Positions 43,423-54,258 of a stretch of 64,000 nt of DNA are shown here, piece after piece. The position numbers and the translations under genes are program-made. Every line of letters begins with the position of its first letter. The first letter of the stretch is position 1. Source of the stretch: Arachis hypogaea (lineage: Eukaryota; Streptophyta; Magnoliopsida; Fabales; Fabaceae); contig NC_092051.1 of assembly GCF_003086295.3 (NCBI RefSeq), positions 79,430,445-79,494,444 of the forward strand, written 5' to 3'. The notes beneath the pieces were generated by a model. The model was given only the letters and a program-made list of their open reading frames with translations. It had not been told where the DNA came from and did not search any database.

Positions 43423-44971
43423 ATGAATTCTCACCCCTCTGGCTTCAAGTTTGATTCCAATGTTGTTGTTAGGAATGGAAACTATTATGAGAACAAGCAT
43501 CAAGGTTAGAAGAATCAAAGATGGGAGGAGTCACAAGGATTTAATCAACCCTCATGGCAACAACCACTTCTAATGGACTATCAACAACCATTCCGTGATG
43601 CATATCAAGGCAATGGCTATGGTGAGCGCTCTTTTGATTATCAACAACCACCACCATACGCCTATGAACCCCCTCCTCAACATAACTTTGGACCACCAAA
43701 CTCACAAGTCCCTTTCCACCATTCACCTCCATATGACCCTAACCCACATCCACCACACCAACCACCTTATGAGCCATATAGACCATATATAGAACCACCC
43801 CCATTCCAACACAACTACTCTCATGAACCACCACCTCAATATTCAATCTCCATATCATTATCAAGATGAACCACCTTCCTATTATGAACCCTCTCTCCCA
43901 ACCAATGAATCCTCATATCCACCCCAACCTCCAATGGATGACAGACTTCGTGTTATTCTTCAAAGGCAAGAAAGGATGAATAAGAGTGTGCAAAATTTTG
44001 CGACCACCTTTGGCGAGTTAGTGAATAAAATAGCTTCCCAATATCTGAACACTCAAGGAACTTCCATGGCTACATGTGGAGAATCAAAAGAAGAGCAAAG
44101 CATGAAGGAGACACTAGAAACTTCGGTGGACAATGAGGAACATGGCTTTGTATTGGAACAAGTGGAGGAAGCCATAATAGTTGCAGAGGAAGAAGTGGTT
44201 GAAGACTTAGGAGATGCTGAACCTCCATGGGAAAGTCAAGACATAGAACCTCCTTCCAAGATGGTTGCATTTGATGTTAAGGAGGGTGTACAACCTCCAG
44301 GGCATATCATAGTTGAAGACTTGGAAGAGGTTGGTCAAGAGATGGAGAGTAAAGAAGAAAAAGCATAGCGTCCCATGCCCTTGGTAAGTAATGAAGAAGA
44401 GATTGAATTGGAAGAAAGCTACCAAGAGGAAGACGTTGAAATTGAAGAAGCTTGCAAAGAGGTGGAAGTTGTCAAAGAGCACAAGGGAGTGGAGCTTGAA
44501 ATTACCATGCCAAAGTTATTGGAGACCCCTCCCCCTAAGTTACCATCATCCTTCACAACATTCAAGTGGGTAAAATTCATATCCCTCAGCTTTCTAATTC
44601 CACTTGAATATTGGCTACTGGAGACGGATGGTCAACTTAGAGCTCTTTGTGGCATTAAGAGTAAGAGGAAGATGGTTAGTGGTTGGAATTGTCAAGCAAG
44701 GTTCAACATGGTTGTGTGCTCAAAGTTTAAACGCAAAGGTTGGTGTAGAGCTCAACTGAATGGGTCTAGGAAGTTGTTTGGCCACTTTAGTGAGAATTCA
44801 GATTGCTTGCTACCGGGATGGAATCATGATGATCAACACAAAGACGGGTGTAAAACAAAAGTTTGGGATCCTGGAATCTGTTCTGACATCCAACACCCCG
44901 GGAGCCTAAGAATCTGTTTGAAGCTGCTCAAAGGCTTCACGTGCCTTGTTTGGGATCCCAGAGGCTACTAG
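43423..44971 (+). pseudogene. Element 6 unrecognised ORF in the gag-pol position
   Basis: It starts at ATG 43423 (M-N-S-H-P-S-G-F-K-F). TAG at 43507 replaces a Gln codon, and a frameshift near 43840-43869 moves into the frame that then runs to 44971 with one more TAG at 44366-44368. The N-terminal third is Pro/Tyr/His-rich (YQQPPPYAYEPPPQH). A short predicted coiled coil follows (VILQRQERMNKSVQNFATTF), then a strongly acidic region (FVLEQVEEAIIVAEEEVVED). The C-terminal domain has LETDGQLRALCGIKSKRK, SRKLFGHFSEN, KVWDPGICSDI and TCLVWDPRG, conserved with Element 3 at 35322-34912. I do not recognise a known family. There is no protease or polymerase motif and no membrane segment. The conserved Cys and Trp residues hint at a folded domain. 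Confidence 0.72.
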
Positions 44972-45074
44972 AATTCCAAACATTGGTGGAGATTTCTGGA
45001 TGAGTTCAAGCACAAGCCACTATAACATGGAGCTCATCAAATGTCCAACTTAAGGACTTTAACTAAAAATGCTA

Positions 45075-45092
45075 GGTGGGAGACAACCCACC
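45075..45092 (+). other. AGACAA-loop hairpin after the first ORF, Element 6
   Basis: GGTGGG-AGACAA-CCCACC, a six-pair stem, is preceded by AAAAATGCTA. It is identical in stem and loop to Elements 3 and 5. Confidence 0.8.
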
Positions 45093-45221
45093 GTGGTATG
45101 ATCGTTCTTTTTTTTCATTTTTATTTAGTTTTATAACTTATTTTATTTTATTGTACCTGGAATCATGCATAGCATTCACATTAAGCATTGCATTCTGCAT
45201 TTTTCATATATAAAAAAAATG

Positions 45222-45720
45222 CCACGCGACGCGACCGCATCAGCGACGCGTCCGCGTCGCATGGAGAGGAGAGAAAAAAAAACGAACAGAGAGTCACACT
45301 GGAGGGTGGCTGGAGGCGTGCCAGTAGCACAAATCAACCCACGTGACCGCATCGCTGATGCGTCCGCGTCGTATGGGCATAATGGCCTCACATGCGACCG
45401 CGTGCCCTGATTTTCAACGTAAAAAGGGTGCACAACGAATTATTGTGCGCGAGTGGTGCTGGATTGGTGCTGAACGCACAATTTTATCCACGCAGACGCA
45501 TGGCTCACGCGTCCGCGTCGTTCCCTTCAGAAGCCCACTCACGCGATCGCATGCCCCACGCGATCGCATCACCCCAAATTTGGCAAATATATCAATTCGA
45601 ACAGAGAGTTGTGCAGGCGCGAAGCTGTACTCGCGCCAGAAGCACAACATGGGTCACGCGACCGCGTCACCTTACTTGAAGCGCAATCGCGCGAACGCGA
45701 GCCCCACGCGACCGCGTCGC
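45222..45720. repeat. GC-rich palindrome array, Element 6 interior
   Basis: About ten pairs such as CACGCGACGCGACCGC, GCGACGCGTCCGCGTCGC, CACGCGATCGCATG and CACGCGACCGCGTC occur over 500 bases. It sits between the AGACAA hairpin and a pyrimidine-rich tract, as in Elements 3 and 5. Confidence 0.9.
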
Positions 45721-46445
45721 CTGCGCCGCACAGCTCAAACTTAATTGCCAAAATATCTTTTCTTTTTCTTCTCCAAATCCTAATTTTTCTTTTCCCTCCT
45801 TATTTCTTCCTTACTTCTTCTTCCCTTCTTTCCGTTCTCATTCTTCTTATTTTTCTTTTTATTTTTGCATACTTTTATTCTTTGTATTATTTTCATTGGT
45901 GTTAGAAATTTATTTGGGTCATTATTTCTATATTTTACTTGTGGACTATTAGAGGAATTACTTGACAATTATATATTACTTTTTAAAGGATTGCTTGCAT
46001 GTTCAAATTAATACTTTCAAATAGCTTATTTACCATGCATGCTATGTGTTTGTGAAAACGCCCGTATGGCATTGTGCACTATTTTTAAGATTTCTTTTAA
46101 TCTACTACTATAAATGCTTGTTTTTCACAAAAGCGTTTTTATATTTTATTAATTAAATATAATTGTCATTACAAACATGTTGTTAGTTTGAAAGAGTTGG
46201 TAATCTAACTTGGACATTGAATGCTTGATCTGTGCTACTCATGCCTTTGCCTGCATGCCAATAAATACCTTGAATTCAATTGTTATCATATGCACTAGCT
46301 ATTTTCCATTGATGACTTTTCACATGTACTCATGAGCGTGTGTTAACGTCATTCTTCTTTATTGTGCATTGATTACCACCTTTCCCGTTCTCTTTCTTGC
46401 TCTAACCCTTAGCTTTAAAAGTCACTTTCTTTTTTCCTTTTCAGG
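45721..46445 (+). other. Spacer between GC array and ORF2, Element 6
   Basis: A C/T-rich part (45755-45850) is followed by AT-rich sequence. It shares GGTGTT.GAATTTTATTTGGGTC-type words with Element 5 (50991-51014). No ORF is supported. Confidence 0.6.
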
Positions 46446-46577
46446 ATGGCCACCAAGAAGGGTAAAGAGAAAGCTACTCCCAAATCACCGTCAAGGAAAG
46501 GAACAAAAAGAGCCCCAGTTGAAGCAACCCGTCCACTTGTATATCTCAGCATGCACCGAGGACGGTGCAATCTTTAA
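46446..46577 (+). pseudogene. Element 6 ORF2 stub (large internal deletion)
   Basis: ATG 46446 opens a 43-codon frame beginning M-A-T-K-K-G-K-E-K-A, a Lys-rich start like that of other ORF2 copies (M-D-T-K-K-E-K-E-K in Element 5). It then jumps to the hairpin region, and the TAA stop (46575-46577) lies inside the TTTAAGTGTGG tract. The whole globular part present in Elements 3 and 5 is missing, apparently by one internal deletion. It is therefore not expected to make a functional ORF2 protein. Confidence 0.7.
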
Positions 46578-46589
46578 GTGTGGGGAGGT
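46552..46589 (+). other. GAGGAC-loop hairpin at the end of ORF2, Element 6
   Basis: TGCACC-GAGGAC-GGTGCA (46552-46569) is followed by ATCTTTAAGTGTGGGGAGG. The ORF2 stop codon TAA is part of the tract. Confidence 0.82.
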
Positions 46590-47871
46590 CGATACCGATC
46601 TCCATGAGTTAGTACTTTCTTGTCTCAACACCAATGTTTAAATTTTCTTTGTAGTTAGTTGTTGCATTTGCATGTTTGTTTGATTTTTGTGCATATTTTA
46701 CCACTTGGTTAAAGTAATATTTTCTTTTTCAAGAAACCTTTTAGAGAATTTCACTAATTTGAATAAAATTTAATGTTACACTTGTTTGAAGAGATATTAT
46801 ACTGGAACATGGTTTAGAACTCGAACACACAAAACCTGTGAGATTTTTGAGCCTATTTGAATTGGTTGCATTTTATCAACCAAAAATTTTGTTTTAATGT
46901 GTATTTTTCTCTCTAAAAATTGTGATATTTGTCTTGCTTAATTTTATATTTCCATGGTTTGATGTATACATGCACTTATATGATTGAGGCCTTTGTTTCA
47001 CTAAGCTTACATACCCATATGGCCTTACCTTTCATTATCCTTTGCAAACCAATTTGAGCCTATTTTACCCCTTTGTTCTTTACTTTAGCACATCATTAAC
47101 TCTAAGCGAAAAACAATAATGTCCTTAATTTGAATCCTTGGTTAGCTTAGACTAGTGAAAGTGCTCATGAATTAAGTGTGGGAAAAAGTGGATTTGGAAA
47201 CAATTGGTTTAAGAATTGGGTATTATATATCTTTATGAAAATATGAAAGAAATGTTTAGAACATGATTCATGCATTCAATATCTTAATCATTTGCATTGA
47301 AAAAAAAAGAGAAAAAAGAAGAGCAATTAAACAAAAAGGGGACAAAATGCCCCAAAGTAAATGGTGAAAGCAATGCATATGTACTGTACTTGAAATTAGA
47401 ATGCATGAATATATGGAAAACATGGTTAATGGATAGTTAGATGTGGTATTATTATTTCATGGATTGTCTAAAGTTAGGTGAAAAGTTTAAGTTAATTAAG
47501 GATTCATATTTTAGTCCACTTAGCCAAATACAATCCTACCTTTACCCTAACCCCATTACAACCCTTAGAAAGCAAGGTTAGTAGAGAATTGAGAGATCGA
47601 ACCTTAAACACCTGAGTGATTAGAGTGTATACACTACCAGTAAGGGTTCGATGCTCAATTCCTTGTTCCCTGCTTTCATAAGCTATTTTCTTCTTGCAAG
47701 TCTATTTGTGCTTCATTTTCATGATTGAATAAGTGAAATCTAGTTCATATTTCTTTTTGAAGGATTTGTTTACTTTTAACTAAGAAGGTAGAATCATTTT
47801 GCATTCATATAGATAGGTTGCATTTCATACTCTCTTACATTCCTCTTCATCTTTATAGCTTCTCTTGAGCT
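46590..47871 (+). other. Element 6 3' non-coding region
   Basis: AT-rich with no supported ORF. It shares blocks with Element 5, for example AACCTGTGAGATTTTTGAGC near 46835 and CACTACCAGTAAGGGTTCGA near 47631. A third PPT-like motif TTAAGTGTGGGAAAAAGTGG is at 47172-47191. Confidence 0.7.
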
Positions 47872-47909
47872 TAGCATGAGGACATGCTATTGTTTAAGTG
47901 TGGGAAGGT
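47872..47909 (+). other. GAGGAC-loop hairpin plus PPT, Element 6
   Basis: TAGCAT-GAGGAC-ATGCTA (47872-47889) is followed by TTGTTT and AAGTGTGGGAAGGT, which abuts the 3' LTR at 47910. Confidence 0.87.
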
Positions 47910-49294
47910 TGATAAACCACTATTTTATGGTATATCTTGTACTCAATTGAGTGATTTTTATCAACTCTTTACCCACTTATTCATACTATTTTCGCATGTT
48001 TTACATTTTCCTTCCTGATTTTGTGCTTTGATTGAAAACATACTTCTTTGATCTTATATTTGCTTATTATTAATCCTCTCTTATTACCATTAGATGCCTT
48101 GATATATGTGTTAAGTGTTTTCGGAGATTATAGGGTAGGAATGGCTTGGAGGATGGAAAGGAAGCATGCAAAAGTGGAAGGAATACAAGAAGTTGGAGAA
48201 ATTGCTAAGTTGTCCAGCCTGACCTCTTCACACTCAAACGGCAATAACTTTAGTTATAGAGGTCCAAACGACGTGGTTCCAGTTGCATTAGAAAGCTAAC
48301 GTCTGGGGCTTCCATTTGATATATAATATGCCATAGTTACTCTGACGCTAGGTGATGCAACCGCGTGCTCCATACGGCCGTATCGCAGTGACGGAAATCA
48401 GCGTGTTTGAATTCTTCTCCAGCGATTTCTGGCTGTTTTCGACCCAGTTTGCAGCCCAGAAAACACAGATTAGAGGCTATAAAGTGGGGGAATCCATTCA
48501 TTCATAAAAAAAGCTTTCACAATTCACAATTTTAGGAGTAGATGTAGTTTTTAGAGAGAGAGGTTATCTCCTCTCTCTTAGGATTTAGGATTTAGGACCT
48601 CTCTTAGTTTTAGGAGTGACTCTCAATCCCAGGTTCAATGTTCTTTTTATTTATTTTTTCAATTTAATTTATGAACATCTATGCCATATTTAATTTCTTT
48701 TGTTAATGCAATTCGAGGTATTTTCAGATTTAAGATTGCTTTGCTTTATTTATATTAATGCTTTTAATTTAATTTAGATATTTTATATCAAACTCAGCAA
48801 GTGATTGAAATTGGCAGATTCTGCTTGAGCTAGGATTGCTCTAACACTAGTCTCTCCACAGGAGTTGACTAGGACTTGAGAATCAAGCCAATCAGTCCAC
48901 TTAACCTTCCTTTGTTTAATAAAGACTGACCAAGTAGGATTAAAACCCAATTCTCTTCACACCTGATAAGGATAACTAGGATAGGAATTCTAATTCTTAT
49001 ACCTTGCCAAGAGATTTTATTATTATTATTTTATTTTACTTGTCATATAACATATTCCCTCCTTACTTCCAAAACCCCAATTTACAAACTCATAACCAAT
49101 AATAAGAACATACCTCCCTGCAATTCCTTGAGAAGACGACCCGAGGTTTAAATACTCGATTATCAATTTTAAAGGGGTTTGTTACTTGTGACAACCAAAA
49201 CATTTGTATGAAAGGACTTTTGAAGGTTTAGAAACTATACTTGCAACGAGGATTTATCCGCAAATTTCTAGACCACACAAAAGTTCTCTCATCA
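47910..49294 (+). repeat. Element 6 3' LTR
   Basis: It starts TGATAAACCACTATTTTATG and ends TTCTCTCATCA, followed by CCTCC. It contains a decayed GC patch at 48344-48388. Confidence 0.93.
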
Positions 49295-49299
49295 CCTCC
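49295..49299. repeat. Probable target-site duplication of Element 6, right copy
   Basis: CCTCC, one mismatch from CTTCC at 41440-41444. Confidence 0.75.
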
Positions 49300-50076
49300 T
49301 TTGTTAGAAACCATACTATCTGTCGCTTTGGATCACCACGAGCAATCGTGAGTGATCAAGGCACTCACCTTTGTAACAGGAGATTAGCAGGACTACTAAA
49401 GATGCATGGGATTGTTCACAAGGTTGCAACAACCTACCATCCCCAGACCAATGGACAAGCAGAGGTATCTAACAGAGAAATAAAGCGCATTCTGGAGAGG
49501 ATAGTCAAGCCTCATAGGAAGGACTGGAGCACCAGACTTGTTGATGTGCTCTGGGCATATCGGACAGCATACAAGACACCCATTGGGATGAGCCCCTTCT
49601 ACCTAGTATACGGAAAGGCTTGCCACCTCCCAGTGGAGGTGGAACATAAGGCATTCTGAGCTGTGAGGGAGTGCAACATGGGATTTGAGAAGGTTGGCAC
49701 TGAGAGAAAGCTGCAACTGGCAGAATTGAAGACCCTTCGCCTTGAAGGATATGACAACTCCAGACTATATAAAGAGAAGGTGAAGGCTGTGCATGACACG
49801 CATATCAAGAGAAAGGAGTTCAAACCTGGAGAGCTAGTTCTCCTGTACAACTCAAGACTAAGGCTCATGCCAGGCAAGCTGCGCTCAAAGTGGGAAGGAC
49901 CCTATAGAGTAGATAAGGCAGAGCCATATGGAGTCTTCCACCTGAGTCATCCTTCAAGTTCTAATCTTATCAAGGTCAATGGACATCGCTTAAAGCTGTA
50001 TCATAGTGAGAAGATGAAGGAACATAAAGAGCTAGAGGTCTTCCTCTTGGAAGATCCACCAACAGAGGTAGATTGA
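49300..50076 (+). pseudogene. Element 5 integrase, remaining part with C-terminal domain
   Basis: It continues the integrase frame interrupted at 41444 without loss of a base. The second catalytic Asp is in VSDQGTHL (49354-49356) and the Glu in [11 protein letters not shown] (49462-49464), 35 residues apart as expected for a DD35E integrase. Conserved [12 protein letters not shown] and [12 protein letters not shown] follow. A TGA at 49657-49659 replaces a likely Trp codon. The C-terminal part (FKPGELVLLYNSRLRLMPGK, KWEGPYRV) is the GPY/F-type module that ends Ty3/gypsy integrases, finishing at TGA 50074-50076. Confidence 0.87.
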
Positions 50077-50119
50077 GCGTATGGACCGTCCAACTTAAGG
50101 ACGTAAAAGCAAAATGCTA

Positions 50120-50137
50120 GGTGGGAGACAACCCACC
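50120..50137 (+). other. AGACAA-loop hairpin after pol, Element 5
   Basis: GGTGGG-AGACAA-CCCACC, preceded by AAAATGCTA, 43 bases after the integrase stop. Confidence 0.8.
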
Positions 50138-50274
50138 ATGGTATCATTGTTCCTTTTTATTCTCAGTCTTAGTTTATTTTATTTCTATTTGTACTCATCC
50201 ATAATTGCTAAATATTCGTCTACATACTGCATTTTGCATTATGCAAAAAAAAAAGGGAGCACAAGAAGCGCAAG

Positions 50275-50700
50275 CATCGCTGACGCATACGCGTCATATG
50301 TGCGTAGAAGAAAAAGAAGAATGGAACAGAGAGTTGCACGGGAGCAGGGCTAGAGGCGTGCTTTAGGCACAAACACACTCACACGTACGTGTCCCTGACG
50401 CGTATGCCTCGCTTGCAAGTTCAGCCCCTCACGCATACACGTCACTCACGCGTACGTGTGACCCTGCAAATCGGCGTACGTGGGAGTACAAGCACTATCA
50501 CGCGTACACGTCCTTGACACGTACGCGTCGTTTTCCCACCTAGGCCATCCACGCGTGCGCGTCTTTGACGCGCACGCGTCGTTTGAATTTTTAGCAAATG
50601 TGCGTATTGGACAGAGAGTTGTGCGTGCGCGAGGCTGCCTTCGCGCCATTAGCACAACCCATGTCAAGCGTACGCGTGATGCACGCATACGCGTCGTGTG
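50275..50700. repeat. GC-rich palindrome array with ACGCGTACGCGT core, Element 5
   Basis: About twelve units such as GACGCATACGCGTC, CACGCGTACGTGTG and GACGCGCACGCGTC. The core here is GTAC, while Elements 3 and 6 mostly use GATC, GGTC or GTCC, so the core is element-specific. Confidence 0.9.
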
Positions 50701-51523
50701 CGACGCAAAACTAAAACACCTCAGCGCCTGATTTCATATCTTTTCCCCCTAAATCCTAATTATTTTTCCATTATCATTCTTTCTTCTTTCTTCTCCCTTC
50801 TTTCTTTTTTATTCCTTCTTACTTTCTACTACTTCCTTCTTCCTTCTTCATCTTCTTCATCAAGGTTCTTCTCTTCTTTCCCTTTTACGCTTTCATTATT
50901 ACTTTAATTTATGTTTCCTTCTTCTTTTTCTTTTAATTTCATTATCTATGGTTTCTTTTTCCTTCTTCTTTCATGCATTTTTATGTTGGTGTTGGAATTT
51001 TATTTGGGTCTTACCTTACTATAATGAAGCTTGTGGATATTATGAGGAGTGATTTGACAATTGATATTTTAATTTGGCTCTCTTATACATTTGGATTACG
51101 TTATTTTTATTCCTATTATACCTTACACACCACGTGTTTGTGAAAAAGCTTTTATGGAACTTTGAATCCTATTTTCTTTTACTCTTTTACTTGTATGCCT
51201 CTTTTTCACAACACTTGGATTCCACATGTATTTGATATTATTATTCATAATTGTCATCATTACATATGCTCTTTTATTTGGCACACTTATTACTTGATGC
51301 TTGATTTGTGCTCCACATGCCTATTACTTGCATGCTTTTACCATCTTGCATCTGATTTTATGAATTGCCTTTTGGATCTTTATTGATATCTTACTTACAT
51401 GTTATAGCTACCATGTAGTTGGGCTATCATCTTTTCTTTGGCATTCATTATCACTTGGAATTTTCTCCCTGCCGGTCTTAGTTATCTATATTTAATATTT
51501 TTCCTTTTCTTTCTTCTTTGGAC
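50701..51523 (+). other. Spacer between GC array and ORF2, Element 5
   Basis: A C/T-rich tract (50740-50935, TTCTTCTTT repeats) is followed by AT-rich sequence. No ORF is conserved with Element 6. It may be the leader or promoter of ORF2. Confidence 0.6.
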
Positions 51524-52804
51524 ATGGATACCAAGAAAGAAAAAGAGAAGTTCACTGACAAGACACCAGCAAGGAGAGGAACCAAGAGAACACTGGCGAA
51601 AGCACCTCCATCCACCAGTGTAAAGCCACCAACAAAGCGGGTGAAGAGGATCATTAAAGTTGATGAATCAGAAAAAGCTTTTCCGGCCCGAGACTCCACA
51701 CTGTTTACTAACCACTATTGCGAACAGATGTTCCTCATCCTAGCTGAGAGGAACTACAACAATGAGTATCTACTCATTGTCCCAACACACGTTGTTGATT
51801 TTTTGGAGCCCCGCATAGAGAGGAGACAGTGGGGATTTTTGAGGAGACAGCCGCGAGAGGCGAACCTATCATGGGTCGTTATGTTCTACTCAAACTTCCA
51901 CTCGCCTACTCTGCAGACTGTCTTCGTCCGTCAACAGCAGGTCCCTGTATCCGACAGTGCCATACAGAGAGCACTGGATCTTCCACCTAGTCCAGAGGGA
52001 TGGGACGTTTATCAAAAAGCCTCTTCCAAGCACCAGACATACCAGTTTGGCTAGAGTAGCGTCTTTGGTGTCATAGCACAACTTGGCAGTAAGTGGATCT
52101 ACGGATAGCATAGGACTCGGCCTAAGAGCATCTCAGCCCAGTCACTCACCTTGGAGGCTCCCATGTGGGCACAAATTATGTCCCACTATGTCTTTCTGAG
52201 CACTCACGAGTTGACCTTCACAGCAGACATGGTTGTCCTCACCTGGTGCATCCTGACAGAGCAACCCTTCAACCTGCCCTGACACATCCAGGCTGCCATG
52301 GGACACGTACAGATAGTGGGTAACCTGCTATTTCCCGCCTTGGTTTCAGATTTAGTCTCTACAGCAGGTGTGTCCTCTCGGGCAGGTGACACGAAGGTCA
52401 TGATCCCGATAGTCGACCAGTATATCCCGAACGGGAAGTACATCAGGCCGTCAGTTCCCACTGCGAGCCGGCCTACAGGCCCATCTTTGGACACTCCTCC
52501 TTCTTCTACTCCACCATCATCTACACCACAAGCACTATCTACCCATCAGATGTTCCTTCAGATCCTTAACAGGCTCGACCGGCAAGACCGGTGAATGGAG
52601 CAAATGGGGCGCTGTAACAAGCACCGATACGACTACCTGAAGGAACTCATACTTGGTACACACCCACCTCCAGAACCAAAGGACACTCCAGATTCCGCTT
52701 CATCCAGTAGCACAGGCAGCCAAGGCGAACCAGACACTGGAGGCGACACTTCCAGCCCTCCCTTGCTCCTTACTGATAGCACGAAGGATCGTGCCAAGCT
52801 TTAA
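51524..52804 (+). pseudogene. Element 5 ORF2 (env-position protein), several in-frame stops
   Basis: One frame of 427 codons runs from ATG 51524 (M-D-T-K-K-E-K-E-K-F) to TAA 52802-52804. Stops at about 52052, 52106, 52280 and 52592 interrupt it but there is no frameshift. The N-terminus is Lys/Arg/Thr-rich. The core has FTNHYCEQMFLILAERNYNN, LSWVVMFYSNFHSPTL and VPVSDSAIQRALDLPPSPEG. The end is Pro/Ser/Thr-rich. This is the pattern of the plant retrotransposon protein family found in this position in Athila elements (from memory). It is homologous in layout to 21033-22484. No signal peptide or membrane anchor is visible, so the name 'env-like' rests on position only. Confidence 0.78.
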
Positions 52805-52818
52805 GTATGGGGAGTTCA
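52779..52818 (+). other. GAGGAC-type hairpin at the end of ORF2, Element 5
   Basis: GCACG-AAGGAT-CGTGC (52779-52794) is followed by CAAGCTTTAAGTATGGGGAG. The ORF2 stop TAA lies in the tract. The stem bases differ from those of Element 6 yet still pair. Confidence 0.78.
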
Positions 52819-54220
52819 GTCCTTGACTTCCGGAGGTAACTTCTCTAGCTCTTAACACCAACATTTTTAGTTTTTCTTTTATTAGATAGGATAAATTGCA
52901 TGATAATAATTGTTTGCATGTATGTTTTGCTTGGATAAAGTAATGAGTTTCCTTTCAAGACCCTATTTTATGATATTTCACCAATTTAAATTGAAAATTT
53001 TTGTTCAAATTGTCTGAGGATTATAATTTGGAACATAAATTATAGCTAAGAACACACAACCTGTGAGATTTTAAGCTTATTTATATGGTTACATTATTTA
53101 ACCATAATATTTTAATCTTGTGTGTTCTCTTCCCTATGATTGCAATCTTGCTTTATTCGACTCTATATGTCCATTGTTTAGTGTATTTACATGCTTGCAT
53201 ATGATTGAGGCAATCATTTGTTGTTAGCTCACTCATCCCAAATAGCCTACCCTTTCAATCACCTTTGTTAGCCACCTTGAGCCTTTTAATCCCCATTTGT
53301 TCTATATCTTACCACATCACTAGCCTTAAGCAAAAAAAGAATTAATTACCCCAAATGAATTTTTGGTTAGCTTAAGTTAGAGATTGTGTATAAATTAAGT
53401 GTGGAGAACTGTGGGAACTTGGGTTGATGAAATGGTACTGTGTTTCATTGAAAAAATATTGGGAATTTGGGTGCATACTCACATGAGACCAGAAAAATTA
53501 AAAATCCATGTGCATTGATATGTTGTTATGTTTACTTTTACCTTAAAAAAAAGTAAAAAACAAAAATATTCAAATAATTAAGTAAATAAGTGAATAAGGG
53601 GACAAAAATACCCTAATATTAAGCTTAATAAAAAGATCAATGCATATGTGATAAAATTAAAGAAAATTTGGTATATGAGTATGTGATGCAAAAGTGGGAA
53701 TTTTGGGTAGCTAGGTATGAATTAGAATTACATAGAGTGTGTGTGTGTTAGGTAAGAGCTTAGGTTAGTCAAAGATTCATATTGTAGCTCACTTGGCCAT
53801 ACATGTATCCGCACCCTTACTTTAGCCCCATTTCAACCATGAAAAGACCTCATGATGTTTGCATTGATATACTGAATATTTGTTGATTGGTTAGATGAAG
53901 AAAAAGGTTTAGAAAGCATGACTAGAGAAGAGTAGAGTGATTGATCCTAGACACTTGAGAGATTAGAGTGCATACACACTACCAGTGAGGGTTCAACGCT
54001 TGATTCTATGTTCCCTGCTTTCATAAGCTGTCTTCTCACAAGTTTACTTGTCTTTACTATATGATTTGAATTAGTTGAATCTGAATTATGTTTGTCTTGG
54101 AGAACTTGTTTACTTTTGACCAAGTAAACAGAAGCATCCTAGCATAGAGTTGCATTCATATATAGGTTGCATAGCATGAGTTTTACTTTCCCCTATTCAT
54201 TCTTTTTGTCTCCTTGAGCC
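52819..54220 (+). other. Element 5 3' non-coding region
   Basis: No supported ORF. It has a third PPT-like motif TTAAGTGTGGAGAAC at 53395-53409, a short GT repeat near 53738-53748, and the conserved CACTACCAGTGAGGGTTCAA word near 53986. Confidence 0.68.
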
Positions 54221-54258
54221 TAGCATGAGGACATGCTAATGTTTAAGTATGGGGAGTT
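54221..54258 (+). other. GAGGAC-loop hairpin plus PPT, Element 5
   Basis: TAGCAT-GAGGAC-ATGCTA (54221-54238), then ATGTTT and AAGTATGGGGAGTT directly before the LTR. Confidence 0.87.

Larger units (their letters stand above)
41445..49294 (+). mobile_element. Element 6: non-autonomous Family II element inserted in the integrase of Element 5
   Basis: LTRs of 1422 and 1385 bases (TGATAA...CTCATCA) flank a tRNA-Asp PBS, an unrecognised Pro/acidic ORF (43423-44971), an AGACAA hairpin, a GC palindrome array, an ORF2 stub (46446-46577), a hairpin, a 3' non-coding region and a PPT. It has no gag, RT or integrase. It closely parallels Element 3 in layout while its LTR is nearer to that of Element 5. 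Confidence 0.92.

Noticed and set aside
45343..45744. Overlapping ORFs rich in Arg/Ala/Ser in several frames of the GC array
   Set aside because: Open in many frames only because CG palindromes avoid stops. No conservation between elements.
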